Below are positions 9,151-18,535 of a stretch of 64,000 nucleotides of DNA, one piece after another. Under the pieces are notes generated by a model. It was given only the letters and a program-made list of their open reading frames with translations. It was not told the DNA's origin and did no database searches. Origin of the DNA: Ignavibacteria bacterium. GTDB taxonomy: Bacteria > Bacteroidota > Ignavibacteria > Tepidaquicellales > Tepidaquicellaceae. Location: the NCBI GenBank assembly GCA_016709315.1, contig JADJMZ010000004.1, positions 62,001 to 126,000 of the forward strand, given 5' to 3'. The stretch's first letter is position 1. Each line of letters starts with the position of its first letter. The translations under genes and the position numbers were made by a program.

Positions 9151-10098
9151 TTAATTCGATTTAGTTGTTAATTGTCTGAATATGTCTTCAAGTGAAGTTT
9201 CTTCCTGATGTAATCCTAATATTACCTGATTCATTGAAACCATTTTTCTGAAAATATCTTCCCTTACATCTTCGCCTTTTCTGCCGGCAATTAATAAGTG
9301 ATAAGACAGTTCATCTTCTTTTGAAATTCTCGCCTTCTCAATATTCCTGATTGAAGATATTGCTCTGAGCACAAGGTCTTTATCAACAGAGTCTTTTTTC
9401 AGAACAAGACTAATCTGTACCTGACCTCTGAATTTATCCTGCAGCGAATCAGGAGTGCCGTCGGCAACTATCTGACCTTTATTTATAATCAGTACTCTGT
9501 CGCATGTAGCTTCCACTTCCTGCAGAATGTGAGTTGACAGCACAAGTGTTTTTTCTTTTCCGAGCTGCTTGATAAGTTTTCTTATTTCGATGATCTGATT
9601 TGGGTCAAGACCGGAAGTCGGTTCGTCCAGAATCAGAACATCCGGTTCGTGAATCATTGCCTGAGCAAGACCTACTCTTTGCTTAAAACCTTTGGATAGC
9701 TCGCCAATATCCTTATGCTGCACATCTCCAAGTCCGCAAACTCCCACCATTTTTTTAATGGATTTAGCAATATCACTTTTAGGAACAGATTCAAGCTCAG
9801 CGGCAAACTCAAGATAATCCAGAACATTCATATCGAGATACAAAGGATTCTGCTCCGGAAGATATCCGATTTTTTTTCTGACCTCAAGGGATTCACTTTC
9901 AGTACTAAGATCATTCACATAAATCTTTCCGGCAGAAGGAGTAAGGTAAGTCGTGATCATTTTCATTGTAGTGGATTTTCCTGCGCCATTAGGTCCCAGA
10001 AATCCTACAATTTCACCGGTATTGATTTCAAACGTTATATCATTAACAGCAGCCTGCTGTCCGTAATACTTTGTTAAATTTTCTACTTTTATTGACAT
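9151..10098 (-). CDS. ABC transporter ATP-binding protein, GldA-like
   Basis: A 315-residue cytoplasmic ATPase that powers the adjacent permease. Walker A GPNGAGKSTTMK (about 34-45), the signature LSKGFKQRVGLAQ (about 133-145), Walker B VLILDEPTSGLDP (about 154-166) and the H-loop STHIL (about 188) are all present, so it is likely active. About 85 residues follow the ATPase core, as in other exporters of this subfamily, ending in a QEETSLEDIFRQLT motif. It is the first gene of the four-gene operon; 100 bases of noncoding DNA separate it from rfbB. Confidence 0.95.
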   Translation of the reverse strand: MSIKVENLTKYYGQQAAVNDITFEINTGEIVGFLGPNGAGKSTTMKMITTYLTPSAGKIYVNDLSTESESLEVRKKIGYLPEQNPLYLDMNVLDYLEFAAELESVPKSDIAKSIKKMVGVCGLGDVQHKDIGELSKGFKQRVGLAQAMIHEPDVLILDEPTSGLDPNQIIEIRKLIKQLGKEKTLVLSTHILQEVEATCDRVLIINKGQIVADGTPDSLQDKFRGQVQISLVLKKDSVDKDLVLRAISSIRNIEKARISKEDELSYHLLIAGRKGEDVREDIFRKMVSMNQVILGLHQEETSLEDIFRQLTTKSN

Positions 10099-10201
10099 AA
10101 TTTAATTAAATAGCTTCAAAAATAATTTTCTTAATAAAAAAATTCAAACCAATTTTCAAAACTTTTACAGAACAAATATCTGTTAAGACCAAACTGCCAA
10201 A

Positions 10202-11227
10202 CTATATTAACTTGTTTGCATAATTGCTTTCAAAATATTTCTGATATTCACCGCTCATCACTTTTCTCCACCAGGATTCATTTTCAAGATACCACTTTAC
10301 AGTTGTCTCAATTCCGGTTTCAAAATCATACTTAGGCGACCAGCCAAGTTCATTCATGATTTTAGAAGAATCTATTGCATATCGTCTGTCATGTCCGGGT
10401 CTGTCTTTAACATACTGAATCATATCTTCGCCTTTGCCGAGTTTTTTCAGAATCAGTTTTACAATGTCAATATTGTACCATTCATTATTTCCGCCTATAT
10501 TATATACTTCGCCGATTCTTCCTTTATTCAGAACTTCCATAATTGCAGAGCAATGATCATCAACATAAAGCCAGTCGCGGACATTTTTTCCGTCACCGTA
10601 AACAGGAAGCTTTTCGCCGTTAAGTGTTTTTGCTATCATCAGCGGAATAAGTTTTTCGGGAAACTGATACGGACCATAATTATTTGAACATCGGGTTATT
10701 AAGATTGGCAAATTAAATGTATGATAAAATGCATTGCAAAGAAGATCAGCAGATGCTTTGCTTGCAGAATAAGGACTGTTTGTGGTAACGGGAGTTTTTT
10801 CAGTAAAGAGTAATTCCTTTTTATCTTCGGGAAGCGAACCGTAAACTTCATCAGTAGAGACCTGCAGATATTTTTCAAGTTTTTTTTCTTTCAGAACTTC
10901 AAGAAGCACATGAGTGCCCATTACGTTTGTATTAATAAACTCTTTTGCGCCGAGTATGCTTCTGTCAACATGTGATTCGGCTGCGAAATTTACTATAGTA
11001 TCTATATTATTTTCTTCAACAGCTTTTTCCACTTCTTTCTTTTCACAGATATCACCTTTTACAAATTTATATCTTTCGTCAGATTCTATATCTGCAAGAT
11101 TTTCAAGGTTACCTGCATAAGTAAGTTTATCAAAATTGATTACTTTATGATCAAAATTACTTAATACATATTTAATGAAATTGCTTCCGATAAATCCGGC
11201 GCCGCCGGTAACTAATATATTTTTCAT
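10202..11227 (-). CDS. rfbB: dTDP-glucose 4,6-dehydratase
   Basis: Converts dTDP-glucose to dTDP-4-keto-6-deoxyglucose, en route to rhamnose and other deoxysugars of surface polysaccharide. I place the start at the ATG at 11227 because GGAGFIGSNF (NAD-binding, residues 8-17) then sits at the proper N-terminal position; the frame stays open a further 180 bases upstream but that part overlaps the preceding gene and looks noncoding. Visible family features are STDEVYG, the catalytic YSASKASAD block and RCSNNYGPYQFPEKLIP. The 341-residue length is typical. None of rfbA, rfbC or rfbD is adjacent. It begins 4 bases after the outer-membrane protein gene, so the two are probably cotranscribed. Confidence 0.96.
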   Translation of the reverse strand: MKNILVTGGAGFIGSNFIKYVLSNFDHKVINFDKLTYAGNLENLADIESDERYKFVKGDICEKKEVEKAVEENNIDTIVNFAAESHVDRSILGAKEFINTNVMGTHVLLEVLKEKKLEKYLQVSTDEVYGSLPEDKKELLFTEKTPVTTNSPYSASKASADLLCNAFYHTFNLPILITRCSNNYGPYQFPEKLIPLMIAKTLNGEKLPVYGDGKNVRDWLYVDDHCSAIMEVLNKGRIGEVYNIGGNNEWYNIDIVKLILKKLGKGEDMIQYVKDRPGHDRRYAIDSSKIMNELGWSPKYDFETGIETTVKWYLENESWWRKVMSGEYQKYFESNYANKLI

Positions 11228-11231
11228 AAAT

Positions 11232-11969
11232 TTATTTTGTGAATAATCCGAAGTTAAGTCCGAAACTGATATTGAATCCGTCAGCTTTGATACCTGAGGG
11301 AGCATTAGTGACAGGGATTTCATCATCAACTTTCCAGTCATTGTTAACACTGAGCATATATCCTGCATTGAGCTTTGCATACATATACGGAGTAATAAAT
11401 GCGCCAATGCCGATAACCGGCTGTGCGGAATAAAATCTGACGCTTAATTTTCTTGCTAAGTTATCTGAAGTTATGAGTCCTGATAATTCGGTAAAGATTG
11501 TATTCCAGTTGCCGTATCCGGGAGCATTTTGATAATAATCTATAGTAAGTTTACCTGTTGATAAATAAGCGCCGCCCGTTATTTCAAATGTTTTTCCGAG
11601 ATGCCTGACATACTCGAGTGTAATCCCCCATGATCCGTAAGAGTAATAAACTGTTTTCGTAATATTATCCGAATTAGTAATTTGCCTTTTGTAATTGAAA
11701 CCTGTACCCGAACCTCCGACTCTCAGCCAGTTCAGACTTTTGATTGGAAGGTCCACAAATCCACCGCCGCCTAACATCAAAAATCCGTCAACAGGAAATG
11801 TCGGGATCCCTATTCTTTTCATTTCATTATTCAGATCATCAGTATTCTGATACTGCCACCCTGCAGTAGGTCCTCCGGCAATGGAAAATCTGGGAAACAA
11901 CTGCGAGTATGATTCTTTTGTAAAAAATAAAAATGAAATGAGAATTAAAATGGCAAAGCGTACTTTCAA
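11232..11969 (-). CDS. Putative outer-membrane beta-barrel protein
   Basis: A 245-residue exported protein with a clear signal peptide (FAILILISFLFFTKESYS, cleavage before Q23). The remainder is rich in glycine, aromatic residues and alternating polar/hydrophobic stretches, such as GWGITLEYVRHLGKTFEITG-like strands and a C-terminal FNISFGLNFGLF, suggesting a small beta-barrel of the outer membrane. I do not recognise a specific family. It lies upstream of rfbB with a 4-base gap. The 290 bases beyond it, towards the receptor gene, are AT-rich and show no recognisable site. Confidence 0.65.
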   Translation of the reverse strand: MKVRFAILILISFLFFTKESYSQLFPRFSIAGGPTAGWQYQNTDDLNNEMKRIGIPTFPVDGFLMLGGGGFVDLPIKSLNWLRVGGSGTGFNYKRQITNSDNITKTVYYSYGSWGITLEYVRHLGKTFEITGGAYLSTGKLTIDYYQNAPGYGNWNTIFTELSGLITSDNLARKLSVRFYSAQPVIGIGAFITPYMYAKLNAGYMLSVNNDWKVDDEIPVTNAPSGIKADGFNISFGLNFGLFTK

Positions 11970-12259
11970 TATTGTCGGGATTAAATTAAATGTTTTCTTA
12001 ATTTCAAAATATAAATATACTGTATGTTTTATAAGAAGAATGTCAAACTAACTAATTTAAAAAACTAATGAAAGTAAAATTAAATTCTGAATAAGGATTG
12101 CAGATTACATTCGTCAAAGATATCATTTTTCGTATTTACAGAAATACAAAAAATATTTTGGAAAGAGGTAATATAGACTTTAGATCTTCTGCAATATTGC
12201 TAATAAAAATAAAGGAAGGAAAACATATTTAAATATAAAAAATATTCTCATTCAGAAAA

Positions 12260-14563
12260 CTAAAACATAGCATTTATTCCTATAGTTGGCAATAAACCGA
12301 TGCTTTCATTTGTTTCTACCTGTCTTGTATATTTATTCCACTGATAGTCCGTGATGTTTTTTTTGTTGAGAATATTCTGTATGTCAATGTATGTTACCAG
12401 AGTCCAGTTTTTGAAATTCCATTTCTTATCAAGTCTTACATCCAGTCTGCTGTAATCAGGCAGATCAGCAGTATTGTATTCAGATACTAACTGAGTTCCG
12501 TCAGAAGGATTGATAGGAGTATATGGTCTGCCTCCTGCTAAACGGAATTTCGATGAAAACTCCCAGGACTCGGCGAATTTATATCCTCCGACAATTGTAA
12601 ACAAAAACTTATTGTCGAAATCACTTCTTCTTTCAATCCCGTCAAGAGCTTTGTACTTAGCTTCAAACAAAGAAAAACTTATTGTACCATAGAAATTTTT
12701 TGTCAGGGATTTCTGCATAAAGAACTCTATGCCTTTTGAAAATCCGGTTCCTGCTGAAACAAGCGGTTCGAGTCCGAACTGATCCGTCTTTTCAAAATTA
12801 CCGCCGTTATTGGCTAAAATAAGGTATGGCCTTATTGTGCTTACGGGATAATCCGAATAATCTTTATAATAAACTTCAAGCGTCATTCTAAGATCGGGTG
12901 AAAACAAATATTCAATCCCTGCTATATAATGTTTAGAATTTATGTCTTTTAAATTTCTGTTCTGATCATTGGCAACAAGCCAGACATATGAAGGAGACTG
13001 GTAGAATGTTCCGTAAGCAAGACTGAAATTAAAAACTTTACTTAACTGATACACAAGGGAGACTCTGGGAGATATATAATTTTTTTTATTAATGAAGCCG
13101 AAGTAATCATACCTTAGTCCGAGATTCAATTTCAATTTGTCAAACAGTGTCTGAGTTGCCTGTGAGAATAAGAATGCCTTGCTGGTTGTGTTCTTGTCAT
13201 TTAAATCAATTGCAGGCAGTACATATCTCTCGCCGGTCGCAGGATCAATGAAATTAGAAGTATCCTGACCCTGTTTAATATCATTTTCAAAATTTACAAA
13301 TCTCCATCCGCCTCCAAACTGTAACTGAGTTGCAGGTACCGGATTCAGAAAGTACTCGGCTTTAATAGTAGTTTCACCTTCTTTCGAGTTACTTTTAAAT
13401 ACTTCATTGAAAAAAGAATCCTGTCCGGAATAATTGAATTTATTAAAAGTCCTTCCGAGATTAAATAAAGCAAAAGATTTCTTTGAGAGTAATGATTTCA
13501 GTTCATAAGAATTTACATATCCCCATTGATCATTATCGAGTATCGTCTGATTATCCTGTTTCTTTTCCTCAGTATCATTATTGAAATTCACAAAATCGTT
13601 GTTTCCAATAGCATTAACTGTCAGTATATTTTTTTGGCTGAGATCATAAACAGCTTTAAACTGAGCGGATGAGTATGCAGGCACAAATCCGAATCCGGAA
13701 GCTTTGAAAATAAAATCAAGATAACTTCTGTTCGCTGAAAAAAGCCACGAACCTTTTTTCTTACTTCCCAAAGGTCCTTCAATTACAGCACCAAAGCCTG
13801 TAGCGCTCAGATTAATGTCCGTAAGAAATTTATCCCTGTTACCTTCCCTGAGTTTTATGTCAAGTACTGATGATAATTTATCACCGTACTTTGCAGAAAA
13901 TCCTCCCGTAAGAAAACCTACATCACGAATGAAATCCAGATTTATAATGCTGACTGGTCCTCCGGTGGCACCCTGTGATCCGAAATGATTTATATTCGGA
14001 ACTACTGTATTGTCAACTAAAAATAAATTTTCGCTTGGAGAACCGCCTCTGACGATCAGATCATTTCTGCCGTCATTCACAAAAGCAACTCCGGGCAAAG
14101 TCTGTACAACTCTTCCGATATCTTCGAATCCGCCCGGATTTCTTCTTATCTCTTCATACTGTAAACTTTTAAATGAATTAGATACATCGGAGGGAGTTAC
14201 AAATCTTTCTTCGGTAACCTGAATTTCCTCAGTTGATAAAATCATTAATTCCGCCTGTACATCTGTCGGTACCCCTGAATTCACAACTATATTGTCAATA
14301 AATACAGATTCAAATCCTATAAGCGAAAATCTAAGCGTGTATTCACCAACAAACACATCCGGAATTTTGTAAAAACCGTTTTGATCAGACTGAGCACCGG
14401 TAATTATTTTGCTTTCTTTTATGAGAGAAACTGTAACATCAGGAAGTATCTGCTGATTGCTTTTATCTATGACCCTTCCTGTTATTTCACCTTTCTCCTG
14501 TGAATATATTTCTGTTGAAGCGAATGTTAAGATTAACAATAATTGCAGTAATATTTTTTTCAA
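12260..14563 (-). CDS. TonB-dependent outer-membrane receptor
   Basis: A 767-residue receptor that imports an unknown substrate across the outer membrane using TonB energy. The start is a TTG at 14563 giving a signal peptide (ILLQLLLILTFASTEIYS, then Q22). Residues about 25-110 form a carboxypeptidase-regulatory-like domain (GRVIDKSNQQILPDVTVSL), typical of Bacteroidota receptors. The plug follows (RNPGGFEDIGRVVQTLPGV, LIVRGGSPSENLFLVD), then about 600 residues of barrel with NANRSYLD-type strands and a C-terminal barrel end. No SusD-like partner lies beside it, so a SUS-type glycan system is not supported. The flanking genes do not reveal the substrate. Confidence 0.9.
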   Translation of the reverse strand: MKKILLQLLLILTFASTEIYSQEKGEITGRVIDKSNQQILPDVTVSLIKESKIITGAQSDQNGFYKIPDVFVGEYTLRFSLIGFESVFIDNIVVNSGVPTDVQAELMILSTEEIQVTEERFVTPSDVSNSFKSLQYEEIRRNPGGFEDIGRVVQTLPGVAFVNDGRNDLIVRGGSPSENLFLVDNTVVPNINHFGSQGATGGPVSIINLDFIRDVGFLTGGFSAKYGDKLSSVLDIKLREGNRDKFLTDINLSATGFGAVIEGPLGSKKKGSWLFSANRSYLDFIFKASGFGFVPAYSSAQFKAVYDLSQKNILTVNAIGNNDFVNFNNDTEEKKQDNQTILDNDQWGYVNSYELKSLLSKKSFALFNLGRTFNKFNYSGQDSFFNEVFKSNSKEGETTIKAEYFLNPVPATQLQFGGGWRFVNFENDIKQGQDTSNFIDPATGERYVLPAIDLNDKNTTSKAFLFSQATQTLFDKLKLNLGLRYDYFGFINKKNYISPRVSLVYQLSKVFNFSLAYGTFYQSPSYVWLVANDQNRNLKDINSKHYIAGIEYLFSPDLRMTLEVYYKDYSDYPVSTIRPYLILANNGGNFEKTDQFGLEPLVSAGTGFSKGIEFFMQKSLTKNFYGTISFSLFEAKYKALDGIERRSDFDNKFLFTIVGGYKFAESWEFSSKFRLAGGRPYTPINPSDGTQLVSEYNTADLPDYSRLDVRLDKKWNFKNWTLVTYIDIQNILNKKNITDYQWNKYTRQVETNESIGLLPTIGINAMF

Positions 14564-14738
14564 GTGTTTTATTTTAATTTAAAGTCTCTAATGTGAAAAT
14601 GCAGACTTAAAGTTCCCTTATAAAATATGATTCTTAAGTTCAGAATCTCAGAATATTTTTTATCAATTACAGATTTAAGACATTCTTTAATTGATCTTGC
14701 ATTTTAAAATTAAAACAAGGCAAAGGTGAATATATAAC

Positions 14739-16427
14739 TCACTTTATAAGCAGCAATCTTTTTGTTTCTGTAAAGTTCTCAGTCTTTAAAGTGCAGAAAT
14801 AAATTCCGCTTGTAAGCCGGCTGCCGTCGAAAGTAACTTTGTAATTTCCCGGATATAATTTTTCATTAACAAGAGAAGTAACTTTTTTTCCGAGTATATC
14901 ATAAATCACAACAGTCACATACCTCATTTCCTGCCCTCCCTGCCTGGCAGGAATTCCAAATTCCAGATTCGTGACAGGATTGAAAGGATTCGGATAATTT
15001 TGATTCAGAAAATAATTTATTGGAATACCTGTAATGCTTTCATTTATTCCGACCGGCTGCGAATATTTTATCGTAACAATATCATAATCATTGACAGAGT
15101 CAATACTGATGCCTGTTACGACTATGTTACCGGAATTATCCGCAGAGACGGAATATGCAAAATCCTCAGGATGCTTCACTACACTGTATCCTGTAAACCA
15201 TTGGAAAATTCCGTTGACATCATATTTTATTAATGAATAGATCAGCTGAACGTTTCCCCTGTCTGTTGCACCGCAGACATATACATTTCCTTTTAAATCA
15301 GTAGTAAGACTTATTCCCTGATCGGTACCGTTTCCTGAACCGTTATAAATTCCTGTCCAGACTACATTCCCTGCACTGCTGATTTTAATTGTACAAATAT
15401 CTTCAGAACCAATCACAGAATCATTTCTCGAATATCCCGTTACAATTATATTTCCTGATAAATCAGAAGTCATCGCATAAGGAATATCCAGACTGTTACC
15501 TGTCCCGTTGAATCTGTTTTCCCAGATCAAATCTCCCGACTGGCTTAGTTTTCCGGAATAAAAATCTGAAGATGTGTTAAGGTTTATCTGACTTCCGCAA
15601 AAATAAACATTATTGCTTCGGTTAGTTGTCAAAGATGATATCCTGTCATCTGAGTCTGCACTTCCGTTAAATGTTTTATTCCATATTAATGTCGATGATC
15701 CGTCGTATTTCATAATTATCATGTCCATTCCATTGAGTTGACTTTTTGATGTTCCTCCAAGTAAAATATTGTTATTCAAATCAATGCTTAGACTTGCAGG
15801 AAAATCATCACCATTTCCTTCGCCGTTGAATGTCTTAAACCATATTTCATTTCCGCTCTCAGAATATTTTATAAGTACAATATCATAATTGCCTACCGTA
15901 TTCCTTAAAAATCCGGAAACATATAAGCTTCCATTTGAATCAAGGACAATATTATGTCCGAATCCGTTTGAATATCCCGGTAAAGAAAACTTTCTTATCC
16001 AGGCAGGTTTACCTGAAGAATCATATTTCATACAAATTATTTTCAAAGCGAGATCTGTATCAGCCGTATATCCGGTAATATAAGAGTTTCCGGAATTGTC
16101 AACACAGGCGGATGCAGCTACATCAGTGCTGTTACCTTCGCCATTAAATCTTTGTTCCCAGATAGTATTACCCTGCGCATCATATTTAATTATAACAATA
16201 TCATTCAGACTTCCTGCACCAATACTACTGCCAAATACAATATTATTCCCTTTGCCGTCAGGTAAGAGTATGTTAGCAATGTCTGTACCGTTTGCCGGTC
16301 CGTTGTATTTTCTTATCCATTCCTGAACCGGCTGTGCGGGAGATTCCTTCAGGAATAAAAAAATACAAATTAAAACAGACAATAGTGTTTTAAATTTATT
16401 CAATTTTATTTTAAATCTGAATATCAT
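14739..16427 (-). CDS. SBBP-repeat secreted protein with T9SS sorting domain
   Basis: A 562-residue exported protein. After a signal peptide (LLSVLICIFLFLKESPAQ) there are roughly eight to nine repeats of about 50 residues with cores like GNSYITGYT, NGEGNGDDFPASL and IIMKYDGSS; these match the SBBP beta-propeller repeat. A T9SS domain (NQNYPNPFNPVTNLEF) closes the protein. The sorting domain contains an extra short stretch ARQGGQEMRY encoded by a small palindrome (separate entry). The 5-prime end overlaps the SDR gene by 17 bases. Secretion to the cell surface is inferred from the sorting domain; the ligand is unknown. Confidence 0.85.
   Translation of the reverse strand: MIFRFKIKLNKFKTLLSVLICIFLFLKESPAQPVQEWIRKYNGPANGTDIANILLPDGKGNNIVFGSSIGAGSLNDIVIIKYDAQGNTIWEQRFNGEGNSTDVAASACVDNSGNSYITGYTADTDLALKIICMKYDSSGKPAWIRKFSLPGYSNGFGHNIVLDSNGSLYVSGFLRNTVGNYDIVLIKYSESGNEIWFKTFNGEGNGDDFPASLSIDLNNNILLGGTSKSQLNGMDMIIMKYDGSSTLIWNKTFNGSADSDDRISSLTTNRSNNVYFCGSQINLNTSSDFYSGKLSQSGDLIWENRFNGTGNSLDIPYAMTSDLSGNIIVTGYSRNDSVIGSEDICTIKISSAGNVVWTGIYNGSGNGTDQGISLTTDLKGNVYVCGATDRGNVQLIYSLIKYDVNGIFQWFTGYSVVKHPEDFAYSVSADNSGNIVVTGISIDSVNDYDIVTIKYSQPVGINESITGIPINYFLNQNYPNPFNPVTNLEFGIPARQGGQEMRYVTVVIYDILGKKVTSLVNEKLYPGNYKVTFDGSRLTSGIYFCTLKTENFTETKRLLLIK
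14928..14953. repeat. In-frame palindromic insertion in sorting domain
   Basis: TTCCTGCC and GGCAGGAA are perfect 8-bp inverted arms around a 10-base GC-rich loop. They lie inside the sorting domain of the SBBP-repeat gene and encode ARQGGQ, about six residues more than the equivalent site in the other sorting domains of this window. Local GC content is well above its surroundings. Confidence 0.6.
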
Positions 16428-17139
16428 TTACATGTATTTCAGTATTAATAAAATTATACGTATTAAAAATGATCTTTGCAATCTTTTCAGCAACGATAAC
16501 AGGATCTGTCAATTGTTTCTTTTCATGGAATTCAATGAATTTGCCCACCATACTGAAATTCTCCGGACTGGTATTTCTGATTCTTTCCTGTGCAGGAGTA
16601 TCAACGACTCCCGGAGATACTGAATAAATCTTTACCGGGTCGGAAGGATAATTCAAACTTTGCTCTAAGGCAATTACTTTGCTTAACATTAAAAGAGCTG
16701 CTTTAGATGAACAGTAATTGCTCCACGATTCTATCGCAGTAGTCGCAGCACCTGAACTTATGTTAATTATTATTCTTTTACAGTTATATGATTGATATGC
16801 TGATAAAAAATTATTTATTATAATTCCAGGACTGATATTGTTTACATTAAAATTTTTAATAATATCCCTGGTATCTGCATTGCCGTAATGTTTTGATTCT
16901 GAGAAATGCGCAGAGTTATTAACTAAACAAATAATTTCAGGTTCTTTTAATTCACCGAAGTCAAATTTACTTACAGATTCAATATCATTCAGATCAAGTT
17001 TTATATGCCTGTAATTTTTTGATTTGATAGTTACTGACCGCGAGATACCTGTAACAATATTATTTTTATCAGTCAGAAGCACGTTTGCAAGTGCTTGTCC
17101 GATTCCGCTGCTCGTACCGGTAATGAAGAAATAATTCAT
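16411..17139 (-). CDS. Short-chain dehydrogenase/reductase
   Basis: A 242-residue NAD(P)-dependent oxidoreductase of the SDR family. The nucleotide-binding TGTSSGIGQAL (about 7-17), the NNSAH segment in place of NNAG (about 75), the catalytic serine in INISSGAA, and YCSSKAALL (Tyr and Lys of the YxxxK motif, near 142-146) are visible. SPGVVDTP follows the active site as usual. The substrate cannot be told from sequence; the TGTSSGIG start resembles sepiapterin-reductase-like or general SDRs. Its stop overlaps the next gene by 17 bases. Confidence 0.9.
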   Translation of the reverse strand: MNYFFITGTSSGIGQALANVLLTDKNNIVTGISRSVTIKSKNYRHIKLDLNDIESVSKFDFGELKEPEIICLVNNSAHFSESKHYGNADTRDIIKNFNVNNISPGIIINNFLSAYQSYNCKRIIINISSGAATTAIESWSNYCSSKAALLMLSKVIALEQSLNYPSDPVKIYSVSPGVVDTPAQERIRNTSPENFSMVGKFIEFHEKKQLTDPVIVAEKIAKIIFNTYNFINTEIHVNDIQI

Positions 17140-17181
17140 GAAATTTTAATTTTAGAATTGATAATTATTTTGGAAAGAGAG

Positions 17182-18450
17182 TTAAAGAAAAAACAATAAG
17201 ATAATATTAATCAGAGTAATTAATCCAAGACCGGCAGTAACTATTTTTTTTGTTTCAGCATTACTCAGAAACATCGTATAGAATATTTTTAAAATATTAT
17301 TTGAGATAATTGCCTGGAAAGTAGATTTGGCAATGACATCAAGTCCTATATCATATTTTCCCTGAAACAAATTTAAAAGATAGGGATCAATATCAGTAAA
17401 TCCCACAATGTATGAAAGAACATTCAGTCCCTGTTCTCCGAAATAATTAAGCGTATAATTCGTAACAAAGCCAAACAAAACGAACAGCAAAGAAAATAAA
17501 ACAGCTATCTTAAGCTCAAGAGGATTTTTTTCTTCAAGCTCGGGCTCATTAATTCCATTTTGATTTTTACTGGAGTAATAGATTACTCCCGACATAATCA
17601 TTGAGACTATAATCATGATAATAAAATATGGAATGACAATTATTCCAAGTGCATAATTAAATATAAGTATAAGAACAAGGATCCTGAGATACATCATTGA
17701 AGTAGCTGCAATAATCGCGGCAGAATAATTTTTGCTTTGTGACTTCTGTTCTTTGCTTTTTCTGGATAGAACCACAGTCGTTGCCGTGCTGCTGTAAAGT
17801 CCGCCAAGCAAACCGGATATCATTAACCCTGATTTTCTGAAAACAAATTTGTGAAGAAGATAACTTAGATAAGATATACTTGAAACTGCTACAACTGTTA
17901 TCCAGAGAATGTAAGGGGAAATATTTAAATAAGGGATCGTCGAATCATGAGGAATTATCGGAAGTACAATTCCGGCTATAATAAGAAACTTTGCAAGAGT
18001 AATGAACTCATTATTATCAAGTCTGGAAGTGAACTTCTGGAAAAAACTTTTCAGCTCGACAAGTATCAGGATCGAAACAACGACAAGTATAGAAAACCAT
18101 TTTGGCTGCGTAATTATTATTACTGAAAAAGAGTAGGTGATGAACGCAACAATGATATTTGTTAATCCGAAAGATCTGTAGATTTCTATTTTCTTAAAAT
18201 AATATATGCCGAATAATATTCCGAGGATTAACCCGCCTGTAATAAACAGTGTGAAATTTTCAGGTTCCGAAACATAAAGAATAAATCCGAGAATGCCGAT
18301 GAAGGTAAAAGTCCTGTCAGTTCCGAATATGGAAAGCTTATTGGTTTTTTCATTGTGAAGTTTCCTCTGCTCAAGTCCTATGAGCAGAGAAAACAGAAGA
18401 ACAATTACGAACTGTGTTAATATTTCAGGTATGTTGTTTAATAAATCCAA
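17182..18450 (-). CDS. MgtC/SapB family membrane protein with DUF4010 domain
   Basis: A 422-residue inner-membrane protein with about ten to twelve hydrophobic segments. The N-terminal third (FVIVLLFSLLIGLEQRK, then GTDRTFTFIGILGFILY) matches the MgtC/SapB domain; the C-terminal part, including GLLGGLYSSTATTVVLSRKSKE and a GFTDIDPYLL segment, matches DUF4010. Such proteins are linked in the literature to magnesium homeostasis or acid stress but the molecular activity is not settled. It lies downstream of metH with 85 bases between, and may be a separate unit. Confidence 0.85.
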   Translation of the reverse strand: MDLLNNIPEILTQFVIVLLFSLLIGLEQRKLHNEKTNKLSIFGTDRTFTFIGILGFILYVSEPENFTLFITGGLILGILFGIYYFKKIEIYRSFGLTNIIVAFITYSFSVIIITQPKWFSILVVVSILILVELKSFFQKFTSRLDNNEFITLAKFLIIAGIVLPIIPHDSTIPYLNISPYILWITVVAVSSISYLSYLLHKFVFRKSGLMISGLLGGLYSSTATTVVLSRKSKEQKSQSKNYSAAIIAATSMMYLRILVLILIFNYALGIIVIPYFIIMIIVSMIMSGVIYYSSKNQNGINEPELEEKNPLELKIAVLFSLLFVLFGFVTNYTLNYFGEQGLNVLSYIVGFTDIDPYLLNLFQGKYDIGLDVIAKSTFQAIISNNILKIFYTMFLSNAETKKIVTAGLGLITLINIILLFFL

Positions 18451-18535
18451 AAATATTTTTCTGTAAAATAATATTAATAAAAAATAGATTATAGATATTA
18501 TTTTAACCGGAAATTAAATTAAATATTTTGCTTTT

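Noticed and set aside
11228..11407. Upstream extension of rfbB to an ATG at 11407
   Set aside because: It lies within the outer-membrane protein gene in another frame, and it would put 60 unrelated residues before the NAD-binding motif.
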